Shown here in pieces: positions 8,886-16,653 of a stretch of 61,808 bases of DNA. The notes under the pieces were generated by a model. The model made no database searches and was not told where the DNA came from. It saw nothing but the letters and a program-made list of their open reading frames with translations. Position 1 is the first letter of the stretch. Every line of letters starts with the position of its first letter. Position numbers and translations under genes: made by a program. Location of the stretch: NCBI RefSeq assembly GCF_014842255.1, contig NZ_JACYVH010000001.1:1-61808 (forward strand), read 5' to 3'. This stretch comes from Frigoribacterium sp. CFBP 13712 (GTDB lineage: Bacteria; Actinomycetota; Actinomycetes; Actinomycetales; Microbacteriaceae).

Positions 8886-9389
8886 TCAGCCGACCTTGTG
8901 CAGCCAGACGACGGGGTTGCCCTCGCCGCTGTAGCGGAACGGCTCGAGTTCGTCGTCCCACGCCTGACCGAGGGCGAGACGGAGCTCGCGGTGCAGCTCG
9001 AGGGCGTTCGATCCGGCGACCTCCATCGCGTAGCGGACGCGGTCTTCCGGGATGACGGTGTTGCCTGCGGTGTCGGTCTGGGCGAAGAAGATGCCGAGAT
9101 CGGGCGTGTGCATCCACCGACCGCCGTCGTGCTGCGAATCGGGGTCTTCGGTCACCTCGTAGCGGAGATGCTCCCAGCCGCGGAGGGCCGAGGCGATGCG
9201 GGCACCGGCACCGTCGTCGCCCTGCCACGAGAACTCCGTGCGCTGCGAACCGCCGAGCACGGGCTGGTCGACCCACGCGAAGTTGACGGCGTGCCCGAGG
9301 GCACGACCGACCGCCCACTCGACGTGTGGGCACAGTGCACGAGGGGACGAGTGCACGTAGAGCACTCCCCGAGTCATTGCAGCAGCCAC
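8886..9389 (-). CDS. DUF3145 family protein
   Basis: The 167-aa protein contains TRGVLYVHSSPRALCPHVEWA, which I recognise as the start of the actinobacterial DUF3145 family; its biochemical role is unknown to me. It has no signal peptide or membrane segment. The rest is acidic and Trp-rich, ending in GEGNPVVWLHKVG. The GTG start is supported by GGAG seven bases upstream. It faces the fab operon across a shared terminator. A link to lipid metabolism would be inference from position only. Confidence 0.85.
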   Translation of the reverse strand: MAAAMTRGVLYVHSSPRALCPHVEWAVGRALGHAVNFAWVDQPVLGGSQRTEFSWQGDDGAGARIASALRGWEHLRYEVTEDPDSQHDGGRWMHTPDLGIFFAQTDTAGNTVIPEDRVRYAMEVAGSNALELHRELRLALGQAWDDELEPFRYSGEGNPVVWLHKVG

Positions 9390-9561
9390 GATTACTCCAT
9401 TCGGTTAGGTGCGACTTCCCCATCGACCTGGTGAACGAGTGAAACGGTGGCTTCTCGTGCTGTATGAGATTGTGTGGGCGGACTGGTCCGCTCGCTGAAT
9501 CATCGCAGACGGATGCACGGGATCACAACTGTGTAACTCCTGCCAGTTCGCCCTGGCGCCC

Positions 9562-11211
9562 CTACTTGGCCTGCGAGTAGTCGTCGACGACCGCGATCGT
9601 CACCGGGAACCGCACGGGCGCCTGCCCGAAGAGCAGCCGACCGGCGGCGGCGGCGCTCCGCTCGACGATCGCCACGACCTCGTCGGCGACCTCGGCCGGC
9701 GAATGGACGACGATCTCGTCGTGGAGGAAGAACACCAGGTGCGGCGCCCCGTCGCCGAGCCCCGCGAACCGCGAGTGCAGCTCGGCGCGCGTGGCGCCCA
9801 TCCAGCAGAGCGCCCACTCGGCCGCGGTGCCCTGCACCACGAAGTTGCGCGTGAAGCGACCCCAGGCCCGGGCGTCACGACCCACCGGGCCCCGGTCCAT
9901 CTCCGGAGGGAGGTCTGCGGCGACATCGTCGCCCGGCCGCGGCGAGCTGCGCCCGAGCAGGGTGCTGACGACGCCCCCCGACTCGCCCGTGCGGGCGGCG
10001 GCCTCGACGTACTCCATCGCTCGGGGGAACCTCTTCGCCAGACGCGGGACCAGACGACCGCTCTCGCCCTGCGTCGCCCCGTACATGGCGCCCAGCATCG
10101 CCACCTTGGCCTCGGCGCGCGACGCCACCGCCCCGCTCGAGACGATGCCCTCGTACAGATCGCCGTCGCCGGCCGCGGCCATGGCCGCGTCGCGCGAGAG
10201 CCCCGTGAGGATGCGCGGCTCGAGCTGCGAGGCGTCGGCCACGACGAGCTTCCAGCCCGGGTCGGCCACGACGGCGGCGCGGACCGCCTTGGGCAGCTGC
10301 AGCGCGCCTCCGCCGCTCGTCGCCCACCGCCCGGTCACGACGCCGCCGGGCACGTAGTCGGGCCGGAACCTGCCCTGCCGCACCCAGGAGTCGACCCATG
10401 ACCAGCCGTTCGCGACGAGGAGGCGCTGGCGGCGTTTGTACCGCAGCAGCGGCTCGACGACGGAGTGCTCGAACCGCGAGACCTCCCACTTGCTCGTCGA
10501 CGCCACCGACAGCCCGGCCCGCTGCAGCGCCTTGAGCAGATCGGCCGGCGAGTCGGGGTTCAGGTCGGGCGCGTCGAGGGCCGCTCGGATCTCGACCACG
10601 TCGGCGCTCATCAGCGTGGGGCGGTCACCGCCACGAGGAGGCCTCGGCCCGAGCGCCTCGGTCAGCAGCCGGTCGTGGACGACCGCCGACCACGGGATGC
10701 CCCGGTGCTGCATCTCGCAGGCCACGAGGGCCCCGGTCGACTCGGCCGTCGTCAGCAGCTCGAGCCCGTCGCGAGCGGCGCTCGACTCGACGGCCCGGCG
10801 CTGCCGTACGAACTCGGCCACCGGATCGGGCAGCGACTCGGGCACCACGTCGAAGAGCCCGTCGGACTGCCCCAGTTCGGCCTGTGCGGTGTCGTACGGC
10901 CCGCGGGCCGCCCCGTGCAGCTCGCTGTCGACCGTGGCCGCCGATCGCCGCAGGATCGCGTGGCAGAGGCGCAGGTCGACGCAGCGGGCGACACGGACTC
11001 CGAGGCCGAGGAGGCGCGGGTACCATCGTCGGGTGTCGTCCCACACCCAGCGGGGCGACGCCTCCACCTCGCGCGTGGCGACGGCCATCGCCAGCTCGCC
11101 CTCGGCCACCACGACGGACTCCCCCGCGACCGGCGCGGCCCCGGGCGCCGGGCGGTCGACGGGCGTCAGCTCGACACGGCCGTCGGGCAGACGGTGGAGG
11201 ACGATGAACAC
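9562..11211 (-). CDS. Bifunctional 3'-5' exonuclease / family A DNA polymerase
   Basis: The 549-aa protein carries family A polymerase motifs: motif A DASQLEPRIL, motif B with Lys in AEAKVAMLGAMYG, and motif C HDEIVVH, so the catalytic acids are present. It is much shorter than PolA and lacks the 5' nuclease domain; the N-terminal third would be the exonuclease-like domain, whose active-site acids I cannot identify with certainty. In motif B a Leu occupies the position of E. coli Phe762. It is a second, non-essential-looking polymerase family known in actinobacteria. The GTG start is tentative; a frame 17 residues longer exists. Confidence 0.85.
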   Translation of the reverse strand: MFIVLHRLPDGRVELTPVDRPAPGAAPVAGESVVVAEGELAMAVATREVEASPRWVWDDTRRWYPRLLGLGVRVARCVDLRLCHAILRRSAATVDSELHGAARGPYDTAQAELGQSDGLFDVVPESLPDPVAEFVRQRRAVESSAARDGLELLTTAESTGALVACEMQHRGIPWSAVVHDRLLTEALGPRPPRGGDRPTLMSADVVEIRAALDAPDLNPDSPADLLKALQRAGLSVASTSKWEVSRFEHSVVEPLLRYKRRQRLLVANGWSWVDSWVRQGRFRPDYVPGGVVTGRWATSGGGALQLPKAVRAAVVADPGWKLVVADASQLEPRILTGLSRDAAMAAAGDGDLYEGIVSSGAVASRAEAKVAMLGAMYGATQGESGRLVPRLAKRFPRAMEYVEAAARTGESGGVVSTLLGRSSPRPGDDVAADLPPEMDRGPVGRDARAWGRFTRNFVVQGTAAEWALCWMGATRAELHSRFAGLGDGAPHLVFFLHDEIVVHSPAEVADEVVAIVERSAAAAGRLLFGQAPVRFPVTIAVVDDYSQAK

Positions 11212-11298
11212 CCGTCGATCATGCCACCGGCCACCGACGGTGACGGGCGCGGCCGCCGCCACCGGCCGCAGCCGCCGCCGCCGCCGGCCGCAGCCCGA

Positions 11299-11931
11299 TC
11301 AGGCCGGATCGTCGCCGGCCAGCCGACGCAGCTGCTGGTCGAAGGGCACGAGGTCGGCGAACGGATCGTCACGGGTCGTCGAGTGGCGTGAGACGAGGTC
11401 GGCGAACTCGTCGGCGGCACGGGTCACGCGCTCGGGCAGACCCGTCGTCGTCTCGTCGCCAGCGCCCCAGTCCTCCGACGCCGCGAAGACCGCGGTCGGG
11501 CTGACGACCGATCGCAGGTACGAGAACAGGGGGCGCAGGGCGTGGTCGAGCACCAGGGAGTGCCGGGCAGTCCCCGCGGTGGCGCCGAGGAGGACCGGGG
11601 TGCCGGCCAGCGCCTCCTTGTCCATCACGTCGAAGAACGACTTGAAGAGACCGCTGTACGAGGCGGTGAACACGGGTGTGACGGCGATCAGGCCGTCTGC
11701 GCGGGTGACCCGGTCGATAACGCCGGCCAGCGCCTCCGGAGCGAACCCCGTCAGCAGGGCGTCGGTGATCTCATGGGCGAGGTCGCGGAGCTCGACGACC
11801 TCGAACTCGGCCGGGACGCCCGACCCGAGCAGGCTGCGCGCCGTGGCCTCGGCCAGACGGTCGGCCAGGAGGCGCGTGGAGGAGGGCTGACCCAGCCCCG
11901 CGGAGACGACGACGATGCTCTTGGATGCCAT
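11299..11931 (-). CDS. FMN reductase partnered with an LLM monooxygenase (CE1759 type)
   Basis: The 210-aa flavodoxin-like protein starts with SIVVVSAGLGQPSSTRLLAD, the FMN phosphate-binding loop, and has the TPVFTASYSGLFKSFFDV block of NADPH-dependent FMN reductases. It begins 16 bp after the LLM monooxygenase stop and should supply reduced FMN to that enzyme. GAGGAGG lies just before the ATG, and that site also resembles the recurrent GGAGGCGC core. I recognise the pair as the CE1758/CE1759 families described from Corynebacterium; the substrate is unknown. Confidence 0.88.
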   Translation of the reverse strand: MASKSIVVVSAGLGQPSSTRLLADRLAEATARSLLGSGVPAEFEVVELRDLAHEITDALLTGFAPEALAGVIDRVTRADGLIAVTPVFTASYSGLFKSFFDVMDKEALAGTPVLLGATAGTARHSLVLDHALRPLFSYLRSVVSPTAVFAASEDWGAGDETTTGLPERVTRAADEFADLVSRHSTTRDDPFADLVPFDQQLRRLAGDDPA

Positions 11932-11947
11932 GGTGCGCCTCCTCGGC

Positions 11948-13063
11948 TCAGCGGGTGGCGACGGCCGGAGCCGCCGCGACGTCGACCGACCCGTCGGCAC
12001 GTGCCAGCCGGGCGGCGTGGGTCGGCGCGTCGGGCACGTGCTCAGGGCGGTTCGTCGCGAACTCGCGCCGCAGCACCGGGACGACCTCCTCGCCGAGGAT
12101 GTCCAGCTGATCGAGCACCGTCTGCAGGGGCAGCCCCGCGTGGTCGATCAGGAACAGCTGGCGCTGGTAGTCGCCCACGTAGTCGCGGAAGCCGAGTGTC
12201 TTGTCGATGACCTCCTGCGGGCTGCCGACCGTGAGGGGGGTCTGACTCGTGAAGTCCTCGAGGCTCGGACCGTGGCCGTAGACCGGCGCCTCGTCGAAGT
12301 ACGGACGGAAGGCGCGGACGGCGTCCTGGGAGTTCTTCGCCAGGAAGACCTGGCCGCCCAGGCCGACGATCGCCTGGTCGGCACGACCGTGACCGTGGTG
12401 CTCGTAGCGGGAGCGGTAGAGCTCGACCATCTGCTTCGTGTGCGAGGCCGGCCAGAAGATGTGGTTGGCGAAGAACCCGTCGCCGTAGTACGCGGCCTGC
12501 TCGGCGATCTCGGGGCTGCGGATCGACCCGTGCCAGACGAAGGGCGGCACGCCGTCGAGCGGGCGCGGCGTCGATGTGAAGCTCTGCAGCGGTGTGCGGA
12601 AATGGCCCTTCCAGTCGACGACGTCCTCGCGCCACAGGCGGTGAAGCAGCGCGTAGTTCTCGATGGCGAGGTTGATGCCCTGGCGGATGTCCTTGCCGAA
12701 CCAGGGGTAGACGGGGCCCGTGTTGCCGCGACCCAGCGTCAGGTCGACGCGGCCGCCGGCGAGGTGCTGGAGCAGCGCGAAGTCCTCGGCGATCTTGACC
12801 GGGTCGTTCGTCGTGATCAGCGTCGTCGCGGTGCTGAGGATGATCCGCTCGGTCTGCGCCGCGATGTAGGCGAGCAGCGTCGTGGGGCTCGAGTTGACGA
12901 AGGGCGGGTTGTGGTGCTCGCCCGCGGCGTAGACGTCGAGGCCGACCTCCTCGGCCTTCTTGGCGATCGCGACCATCGCGAGCAGGCGCTCGTGCTCGGT
13001 GGGCGTGCGGCCCGTGGTGGGATCTGGCGTGATGTCTCCGACGGAGAAGATTCCGAACTGCAT
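11948..13063 (-). CDS. LLM-class flavin-dependent oxidoreductase (CE1758 type)
   Basis: The 371-aa protein is a luciferase-like TIM-barrel monooxygenase: MQFGIFSVGDI at the start, GLDVYAAGEHHNPPF, then TLGRGNTGP and PPFVWHGS motifs. It would use reduced FMN from the adjacent reductase to oxygenate an unknown substrate. AAGGTGG at the right distance supports the ATG over a GTG three codons upstream. Immediately upstream begins an 820-bp repeat-filled gap, so its promoter must lie within or beside that region. Confidence 0.9.
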   Translation of the reverse strand: MQFGIFSVGDITPDPTTGRTPTEHERLLAMVAIAKKAEEVGLDVYAAGEHHNPPFVNSSPTTLLAYIAAQTERIILSTATTLITTNDPVKIAEDFALLQHLAGGRVDLTLGRGNTGPVYPWFGKDIRQGINLAIENYALLHRLWREDVVDWKGHFRTPLQSFTSTPRPLDGVPPFVWHGSIRSPEIAEQAAYYGDGFFANHIFWPASHTKQMVELYRSRYEHHGHGRADQAIVGLGGQVFLAKNSQDAVRAFRPYFDEAPVYGHGPSLEDFTSQTPLTVGSPQEVIDKTLGFRDYVGDYQRQLFLIDHAGLPLQTVLDQLDILGEEVVPVLRREFATNRPEHVPDAPTHAARLARADGSVDVAAAPAVATR

Positions 13064-13160
13064 GCGGACCACCTTACCTGTTGTTCATGCGTTTGTATGC
13101 ACTTGGGGGAACGGCGGGGCGCGGTGGAACATTCCCGCGGGTGCGTCGGCTGCGCTCCGG

Positions 13161-13245
13161 GTCGGCAACTCCTCACCTGTGCGCGCGGGCGGGGCTGGGC
13201 GGCCTGTGCTGGCGTGGTGCGCGGCACGGAGGAGGAGTTGCCGAC
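13161..13245. repeat. 85-bp framed inverted repeat, unit 1a
   Basis: GTCGGCAACTCCTC at the left end and its exact reverse complement at the right end enclose 57 bp. The interior can partly pair through GTGCGCGC against GCGCGGCAC. It is one of seven units with the same total length. Confidence 0.9.
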
Positions 13246-13344
13246 CGGGGCGGGCCACCGGGCTGCGCCGCGCGGAAGGATGAGCCGCCGACGCGCGGGG
13301 CCACGGGGCTGCGGCGCTCGGGAGGAGGAGCACTCACGCGCCGG

Positions 13345-13429
13345 GTCGGGAACTCCTCACCTGTGCGCGCGGGCGGGGCTGGGCGGCCTGTGCTGGCGTG
13401 GTGCGCGGCACGGAGGAGGAGTTGCCGAC
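13345..13429. repeat. 85-bp framed inverted repeat, unit 1b
   Basis: This is the duplicate of unit 1a with one substitution in the left end (GTCGGGAACTCCTC). The right end GAGGAGTTGCCGAC is unchanged. Confidence 0.9.
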
Positions 13430-13505
13430 CGGGGCGGGCCGACGGACTGCGCCAGGCGGGAAAGAGAGGAGGAGTCGCCGATGCGCCCGGTCGCGGGGCC
13501 GCGCC

Positions 13506-13590
13506 GTCGGGAACTCCTGCCCCGTACCGAGGCAGGGGTCGGGACCCGAGCGGATGCGGCGCCACGCGGCAAAGAGGAGGAGTTACCGAC
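13506..13590. repeat. 85-bp framed inverted repeat, unit 1c
   Basis: The ends are GTCGGGAACTCCTGC and GAGGAGTTACCGAC. The interior is unrelated to unit 1a apart from composition and contains a short GGGT-CGGG-ACCC hairpin. Total length is again exactly 85 bp. Confidence 0.88.
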
Positions 13591-13727
13591 CCCGGCAAGG
13601 CTGCAAGCAAGCGGGAGCGGGACGGGACACAGCTTGGACGGGCCCGACCGCGGGAGGGCGGGCCGGCGCGGGCGCAGGCGCGGGCCGGCGGGCCGGGCCA
13701 GCGCGGGCGCAGGCGCGGGCGCGGGCT

Positions 13728-13793
13728 GGCGCGGGCGCAGGCGCGGGCCGGCGCGGGCGCAGGCGCGGGCCGGCGCGGGCGCAGGCGCGGGCC
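13728..13793. repeat. Three perfect tandem 22-bp G+C repeats
   Basis: A unit starting GGCGCGGGCGCAGG and ending GCGGGCC is repeated three times without change, with further imperfect copies to the left near 13664 and 13699. It is part of the low-complexity tract that abuts the stop codon at 13884. Confidence 0.9.
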
Positions 13794-13883
13794 GGCGGGC
13801 CTGTCCAGCGCGGGCGCGGGCGCGGGCCGGCAGACGGCCAGCGAGCGGACCGGCGGGCCGGCGCGCGCGGGCCGCGGGCGCGC

Positions 13884-14216
13884 TCAGGCGAGGGGCGCCA
13901 GGCGGAGGAACTTCTCGGCGACGGAGGCCGAGCCGACGGGCCCCTCACCGTCGCGGTCCAGCTGTGGCGAGTCGAACTCCACGAGCCAGGTGCGCGCCGA
14001 GCCGCCGATCGCCGAGACGCCCTGCCAGGCCGAGCCCCCCGCGCGGACGATGATGCCGGTGGGCCCGTAGGGGAACGGCGTGCCCGCGTCTTCGTCGGAG
14101 TCGAGCACGTACACCTGGGCGCCCACACCGATGCGAGGAGCGGACGGCAATCCCCCCGGAGAGAAGGAGTCGTCGCCGGCAGGGGTGTCGCGTGTCCGTC
14201 GGGTGAACATGCACAC
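13884..14216 (-). CDS. Hypothetical protein, 110 aa
   Basis: I do not recognise this family. The middle reads like a small conserved cytosolic beta-rich protein (RIGVGAQVYVLDSDEDAG, GPTGIIVRAGGS, TWLVEFD), while the N-terminal 20 residues look poorly conserved. There is no signal peptide or membrane helix. A GTG is used here; an ATG two codons later is equally possible, and no clear ribosome-binding site decides between them. It follows the CAU-anticodon tRNA gene on the same strand and is followed by the repeat locus. Confidence 0.6.
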   Translation of the reverse strand: MCMFTRRTRDTPAGDDSFSPGGLPSAPRIGVGAQVYVLDSDEDAGTPFPYGPTGIIVRAGGSAWQGVSAIGGSARTWLVEFDSPQLDRDGEGPVGSASVAEKFLRLAPLA

Positions 14217-14265
14217 ATGGTGGCATGCCCGACCGGGTGCCGACCGACCGTCGGGGGTCGTGTCG

Positions 14266-14339
14266 TAGGGCGGACGGGACTTGAACCCGTGACCGATCGA
14301 TTATGAGTCGACTGCTCTAACCGGCTGAGCTACCGCCCC
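14266..14339 (-). tRNA. tRNA with CAT anticodon, probably tRNA-Ile2 (lysidine type)
   Basis: The cloverleaf is complete: acceptor GGGGCGG/CCGCCCT with a terminal G-U pair, D stem GCTC/GAGC, anticodon stem GTCGA/TCGAT with loop CTCATAA, and T arm ACGGG-TTCAAGT-CCCGT. No CCA is encoded. CTCATAA fits both elongator Met and the AUA-reading Ile tRNA. The GTC variable loop and TTCAAGT T loop match what I remember of E. coli tRNA-Ile2, so Ile2 is preferred but unproven. Confidence 0.85.
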
Positions 14340-14357
14340 GTGCCGACCGACCGCCCA

Positions 14358-14371
14358 GGAGGCGCGGGTCG
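14358..14371 (+). repeat. 14-mer repeat, forward orientation
   Basis: An exact GGAGGCGCGGGTCG lies between the glycosyltransferase stop codon and the 5' end of the CAT-anticodon tRNA. It ends two bases before the glycosyltransferase stop. Confidence 0.6.
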
Positions 14372-14372
14372 A

Positions 14373-15623
14373 TCAGGCGTCGGCGGCCGAGGCCACCGGT
14401 TCCCCACGATACAGCGACTCGAAGACGCTCACCGTCCGCTGGATGTCGTGTCCCTCGATGACCTGCAGGCTCGCCCGGCGCATCGCGAGGTACTCGTCGT
14501 CACCCGCCGTGAGCACGCGGGTCAGCTTGTCGGCCAGGTCGCGGCTGTCGCCCGGCCTGAAGAGGTAGCCATTGACCCCCTCGTCGACGAGGTGCGGCAG
14601 CGCCATGGCGTCGGCGACGACGAGCGGGAGACCGGACGCCATGGCCTCGAGGCTCGCGATGCTCTGCAGCTCGGCCACCGACGGCATGGCGAAGACGGTC
14701 GCATCCGTGAGGGTCCGCCGCAGCTCGGCGTCCGACAGGTAGCCAGCGAAGGTGACGCGCTCGGCGAGGCCCAGCTCGACGGTCATCAGCTGCAGCTGCT
14801 TGAGCAGGTCGCCGCCGCCCACGATGGTGAGTCGCGCGTCGAGTGCGGGGTCGAGCAGGGTCATTGCCTTCAGCAGCACGTCGATCTGCTTCTCGGCCGT
14901 GACCCGACCGACGAAGACCACCCGGTTCGCGGCGGGTCGGTCGTCGCGTGCCGTGTAGTCGGCGGCCTCGATGCCGCACGACACGGCCAGCACGCCGGTG
15001 ACGGCGACCGACCGCTCGAGGAACGCCGCGGCCCGCCTGGTCGGCGTCGTGATCGCCGCGACGTGCGTGTAGGTCTTCGCCGCGTCCCGCCAGGCGAGCT
15101 TGACGGCCGTCGCGCGGAGGAAGTGCGGCAGCCCGGTGTGCTCGAGGAGGTTCTCGGGCATGAAGTGGTTGGTGGCGATGACCCGGATGCCGCGGCGGTT
15201 AGCGACCCGGACGACGGCGCGACCGATCACGATGTGCGACTGGATGTGCACGACGTCGGGTCGGATCTGCTCGATGATGCGCTCGGCGTTGGGCTCGGCG
15301 CGCCACGGCGTCGCGAAGCGCAGCCAGTCGTGGAGGGGCCAGCGCGTCGAGTACAGCCGGTGGACGGTCAGGGTCACGCCGTCGTGCTGCTCCAGGAACG
15401 TCCCGTGGTGGCGGTCGGCCGCCGGGCAGATGACGTGCACGTCGTGCCCGCGGCCCGCCAGGCCGACGGCGAGTCGCTCGGCGAAGTTGGCGGCGCCGTT
15501 GACGTCGGGCGGGAACGTGTCCGCCGCGATCAGCACGGTGAGGCGCGGCGCGGTGTCGCCGCCGCCCGGACCGCTCGCGTTCTCGTCGCGGGGTTCGGGG
15601 GCGTGGTCTGGGGCGGGTGTCAC
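14373..15623 (-). CDS. GT4-family glycosyltransferase
   Basis: The 416-aa protein has the GT-B fold layout of family GT4: an N-terminal acceptor domain from about residue 40 (LIADTFPPDVNGAANFAERLA), a linker, then VVFVGRVTAEKQIDVLLKA and the donor-binding ELQSIASLEAMASGLPLV with the two family glutamates. Relatives include PimB-type mannosyltransferases that build phosphatidylinositol mannosides or lipoglycans at the inner membrane face; the substrate here is not provable. The GTG has AAGGA upstream at slightly long spacing, and the first 35 residues are Pro- and acid-rich. Confidence 0.85.
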   Translation of the reverse strand: MTPAPDHAPEPRDENASGPGGGDTAPRLTVLIAADTFPPDVNGAANFAERLAVGLAGRGHDVHVICPAADRHHGTFLEQHDGVTLTVHRLYSTRWPLHDWLRFATPWRAEPNAERIIEQIRPDVVHIQSHIVIGRAVVRVANRRGIRVIATNHFMPENLLEHTGLPHFLRATAVKLAWRDAAKTYTHVAAITTPTRRAAAFLERSVAVTGVLAVSCGIEAADYTARDDRPAANRVVFVGRVTAEKQIDVLLKAMTLLDPALDARLTIVGGGDLLKQLQLMTVELGLAERVTFAGYLSDAELRRTLTDATVFAMPSVAELQSIASLEAMASGLPLVVADAMALPHLVDEGVNGYLFRPGDSRDLADKLTRVLTAGDDEYLAMRRASLQVIEGHDIQRTVSVFESLYRGEPVASAADA

Positions 15624-15697
15624 GTGTCGTGGCGTCCTTGTGCTCGTGGTTCGCTGGTGCCCCGCCGATGGCGTCTGCGGCGCGGGACCACGGTAGC

Positions 15698-16612
15698 TCA
15701 GCTTCGCTTGGCGGGCTGGTATTTGGCGAGCTGGAACACGCCGTAGACGGCGATCGCGCCCGCGACGAGGAAGAGCGCGACGGCGTAGCCGGGTGCGTTC
15801 GCCGCCTCGCCGAGCACCACGATCCCGATGGTGACGGCGACGATGGGGTCGACCACCGTCAGCCCGGCGATCACGAGGTCGGGCGACCCCGACGAGTAGG
15901 CGTTCTGCACGAAGTACCCGCCGAGGGCCGCCGCCGCGAGGAGCATGACGATGCAGACGATGCTCAGACCGTCGAAGTTGCCGGCGAACACCCGGTTCAG
16001 CACGACCTTCGCGAGGGTGGCGACGAAGCCGTAGAGCACCCCGGCGCCGATGATGTAGAACAGCGCGCTGCGTCGGTGCCGCAGAGCGACGAAGGCGACG
16101 GCGAGGACGGCGCCCACGACGAGCAGGATGACGAGCACGGTGATCAGCTGATCGGTCGTGATCTCCGTCTCGATGGCGGTGAACGCGGCCACCGTGGCGA
16201 AGAGGCCGATGCCGCCGACGCAGATCGCGATCGACCGCTTGATGCGGCCCGACAGCCGCCGCCCGGTCGACCGGGCGTTGAGCACCGCGGTGATCACGAG
16301 CGCGACGGCCCCGAGCGGCTGCACCACGAGCAGCGGGGCGACCCGCAGACTCGTCAGCTGGAACACCACGGCCAGCCCCAGCATCAGCGTGCCCATCACC
16401 CACGACGGTCGACCGATGAGTGCGAGCACCTGGCGGACGCTCATCCCGCCGCGCGACGCCCCGAGTCGCGTCTCGACCTTGGCGACGCCGCGATGCTGCA
16501 GCTGCGCGCCGATCGAGAGGAACACGGCGCCGATCAGGGCGATGGGGATCCCCAGCGCCTGGAACGGGGTCAACGAGACCTGCTCGGTCAGATCGCTGAG
16601 GTTCGGGCTCAC
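15698..16612 (-). CDS. DMT-superfamily (EamA-like) membrane protein
   Basis: The 304-aa protein has about nine or ten hydrophobic segments in two halves, the layout of drug/metabolite transporters. Recognisable pieces are GIPIALIGAVFLSIGAQLQHRG early and GLTVVDPIVAVTIGIVVLGE late, the latter typical of EamA repeats. The transported compound is unknown. I place the start at the GTG lying seven bases after TACCGT, because this forms a leaderless promoter; a GTG three codons upstream overlaps that -10 box. It is divergent from def. Confidence 0.8.
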   Translation of the reverse strand: MSPNLSDLTEQVSLTPFQALGIPIALIGAVFLSIGAQLQHRGVAKVETRLGASRGGMSVRQVLALIGRPSWVMGTLMLGLAVVFQLTSLRVAPLLVVQPLGAVALVITAVLNARSTGRRLSGRIKRSIAICVGGIGLFATVAAFTAIETEITTDQLITVLVILLVVGAVLAVAFVALRHRRSALFYIIGAGVLYGFVATLAKVVLNRVFAGNFDGLSIVCIVMLLAAAALGGYFVQNAYSSGSPDLVIAGLTVVDPIVAVTIGIVVLGEAANAPGYAVALFLVAGAIAVYGVFQLAKYQPAKRS

Positions 16613-16625
16613 GGCGTCCACGGTA
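16613..16625 (-). promoter_or_regulatory. Leaderless promoter of the DMT gene
   Basis: On the minus strand TACCGT is followed by seven bases and then the GTG start codon, so transcription would begin at or next to the start codon. Confidence 0.55.
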
Positions 16626-16641
16626 GCGGGCCGCCGCTCAG

Positions 16642-16653
16642 TAGGCTGGACGA
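16642..16653 (+). promoter_or_regulatory. Leaderless promoter of def
   Basis: TAGGCT-GGACGA-ATG places the first base of the start codon at the expected transcription start. No Shine-Dalgarno sequence is present. Confidence 0.65.

Larger units (their letters stand above)
13157..13440. repeat. Tandem 100-bp duplication, period 184 bp
   Basis: Positions 13157-13256 and 13341-13440 are identical except for one base (C at 13166, G at 13350). The duplicated piece contains a whole 85-bp unit and a few flanking bases, so an element plus flank was copied recently. Confidence 0.95.
13064..13883. other. 820-bp gene-free repeat locus 1
   Basis: No credible gene is seen here. From the right, a G+C-only low-complexity tract (about 13591-13883) abuts the stop codon of the 110-aa protein gene. 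Three 85-bp inverted-repeat units follow to the left. Degenerate half-sites with the GAGGAG...GCCGA pattern lie between the units (13278-13292, 13469-13482). The far left should hold the promoter of the LLM oxidoreductase gene. Confidence 0.8.

Noticed and set aside
9533-9545. TAACTCCTGCC resembling the 85-bp element's framing motif
   Set aside because: The GTCGGC half is missing, and there is no partner at 85 bp.
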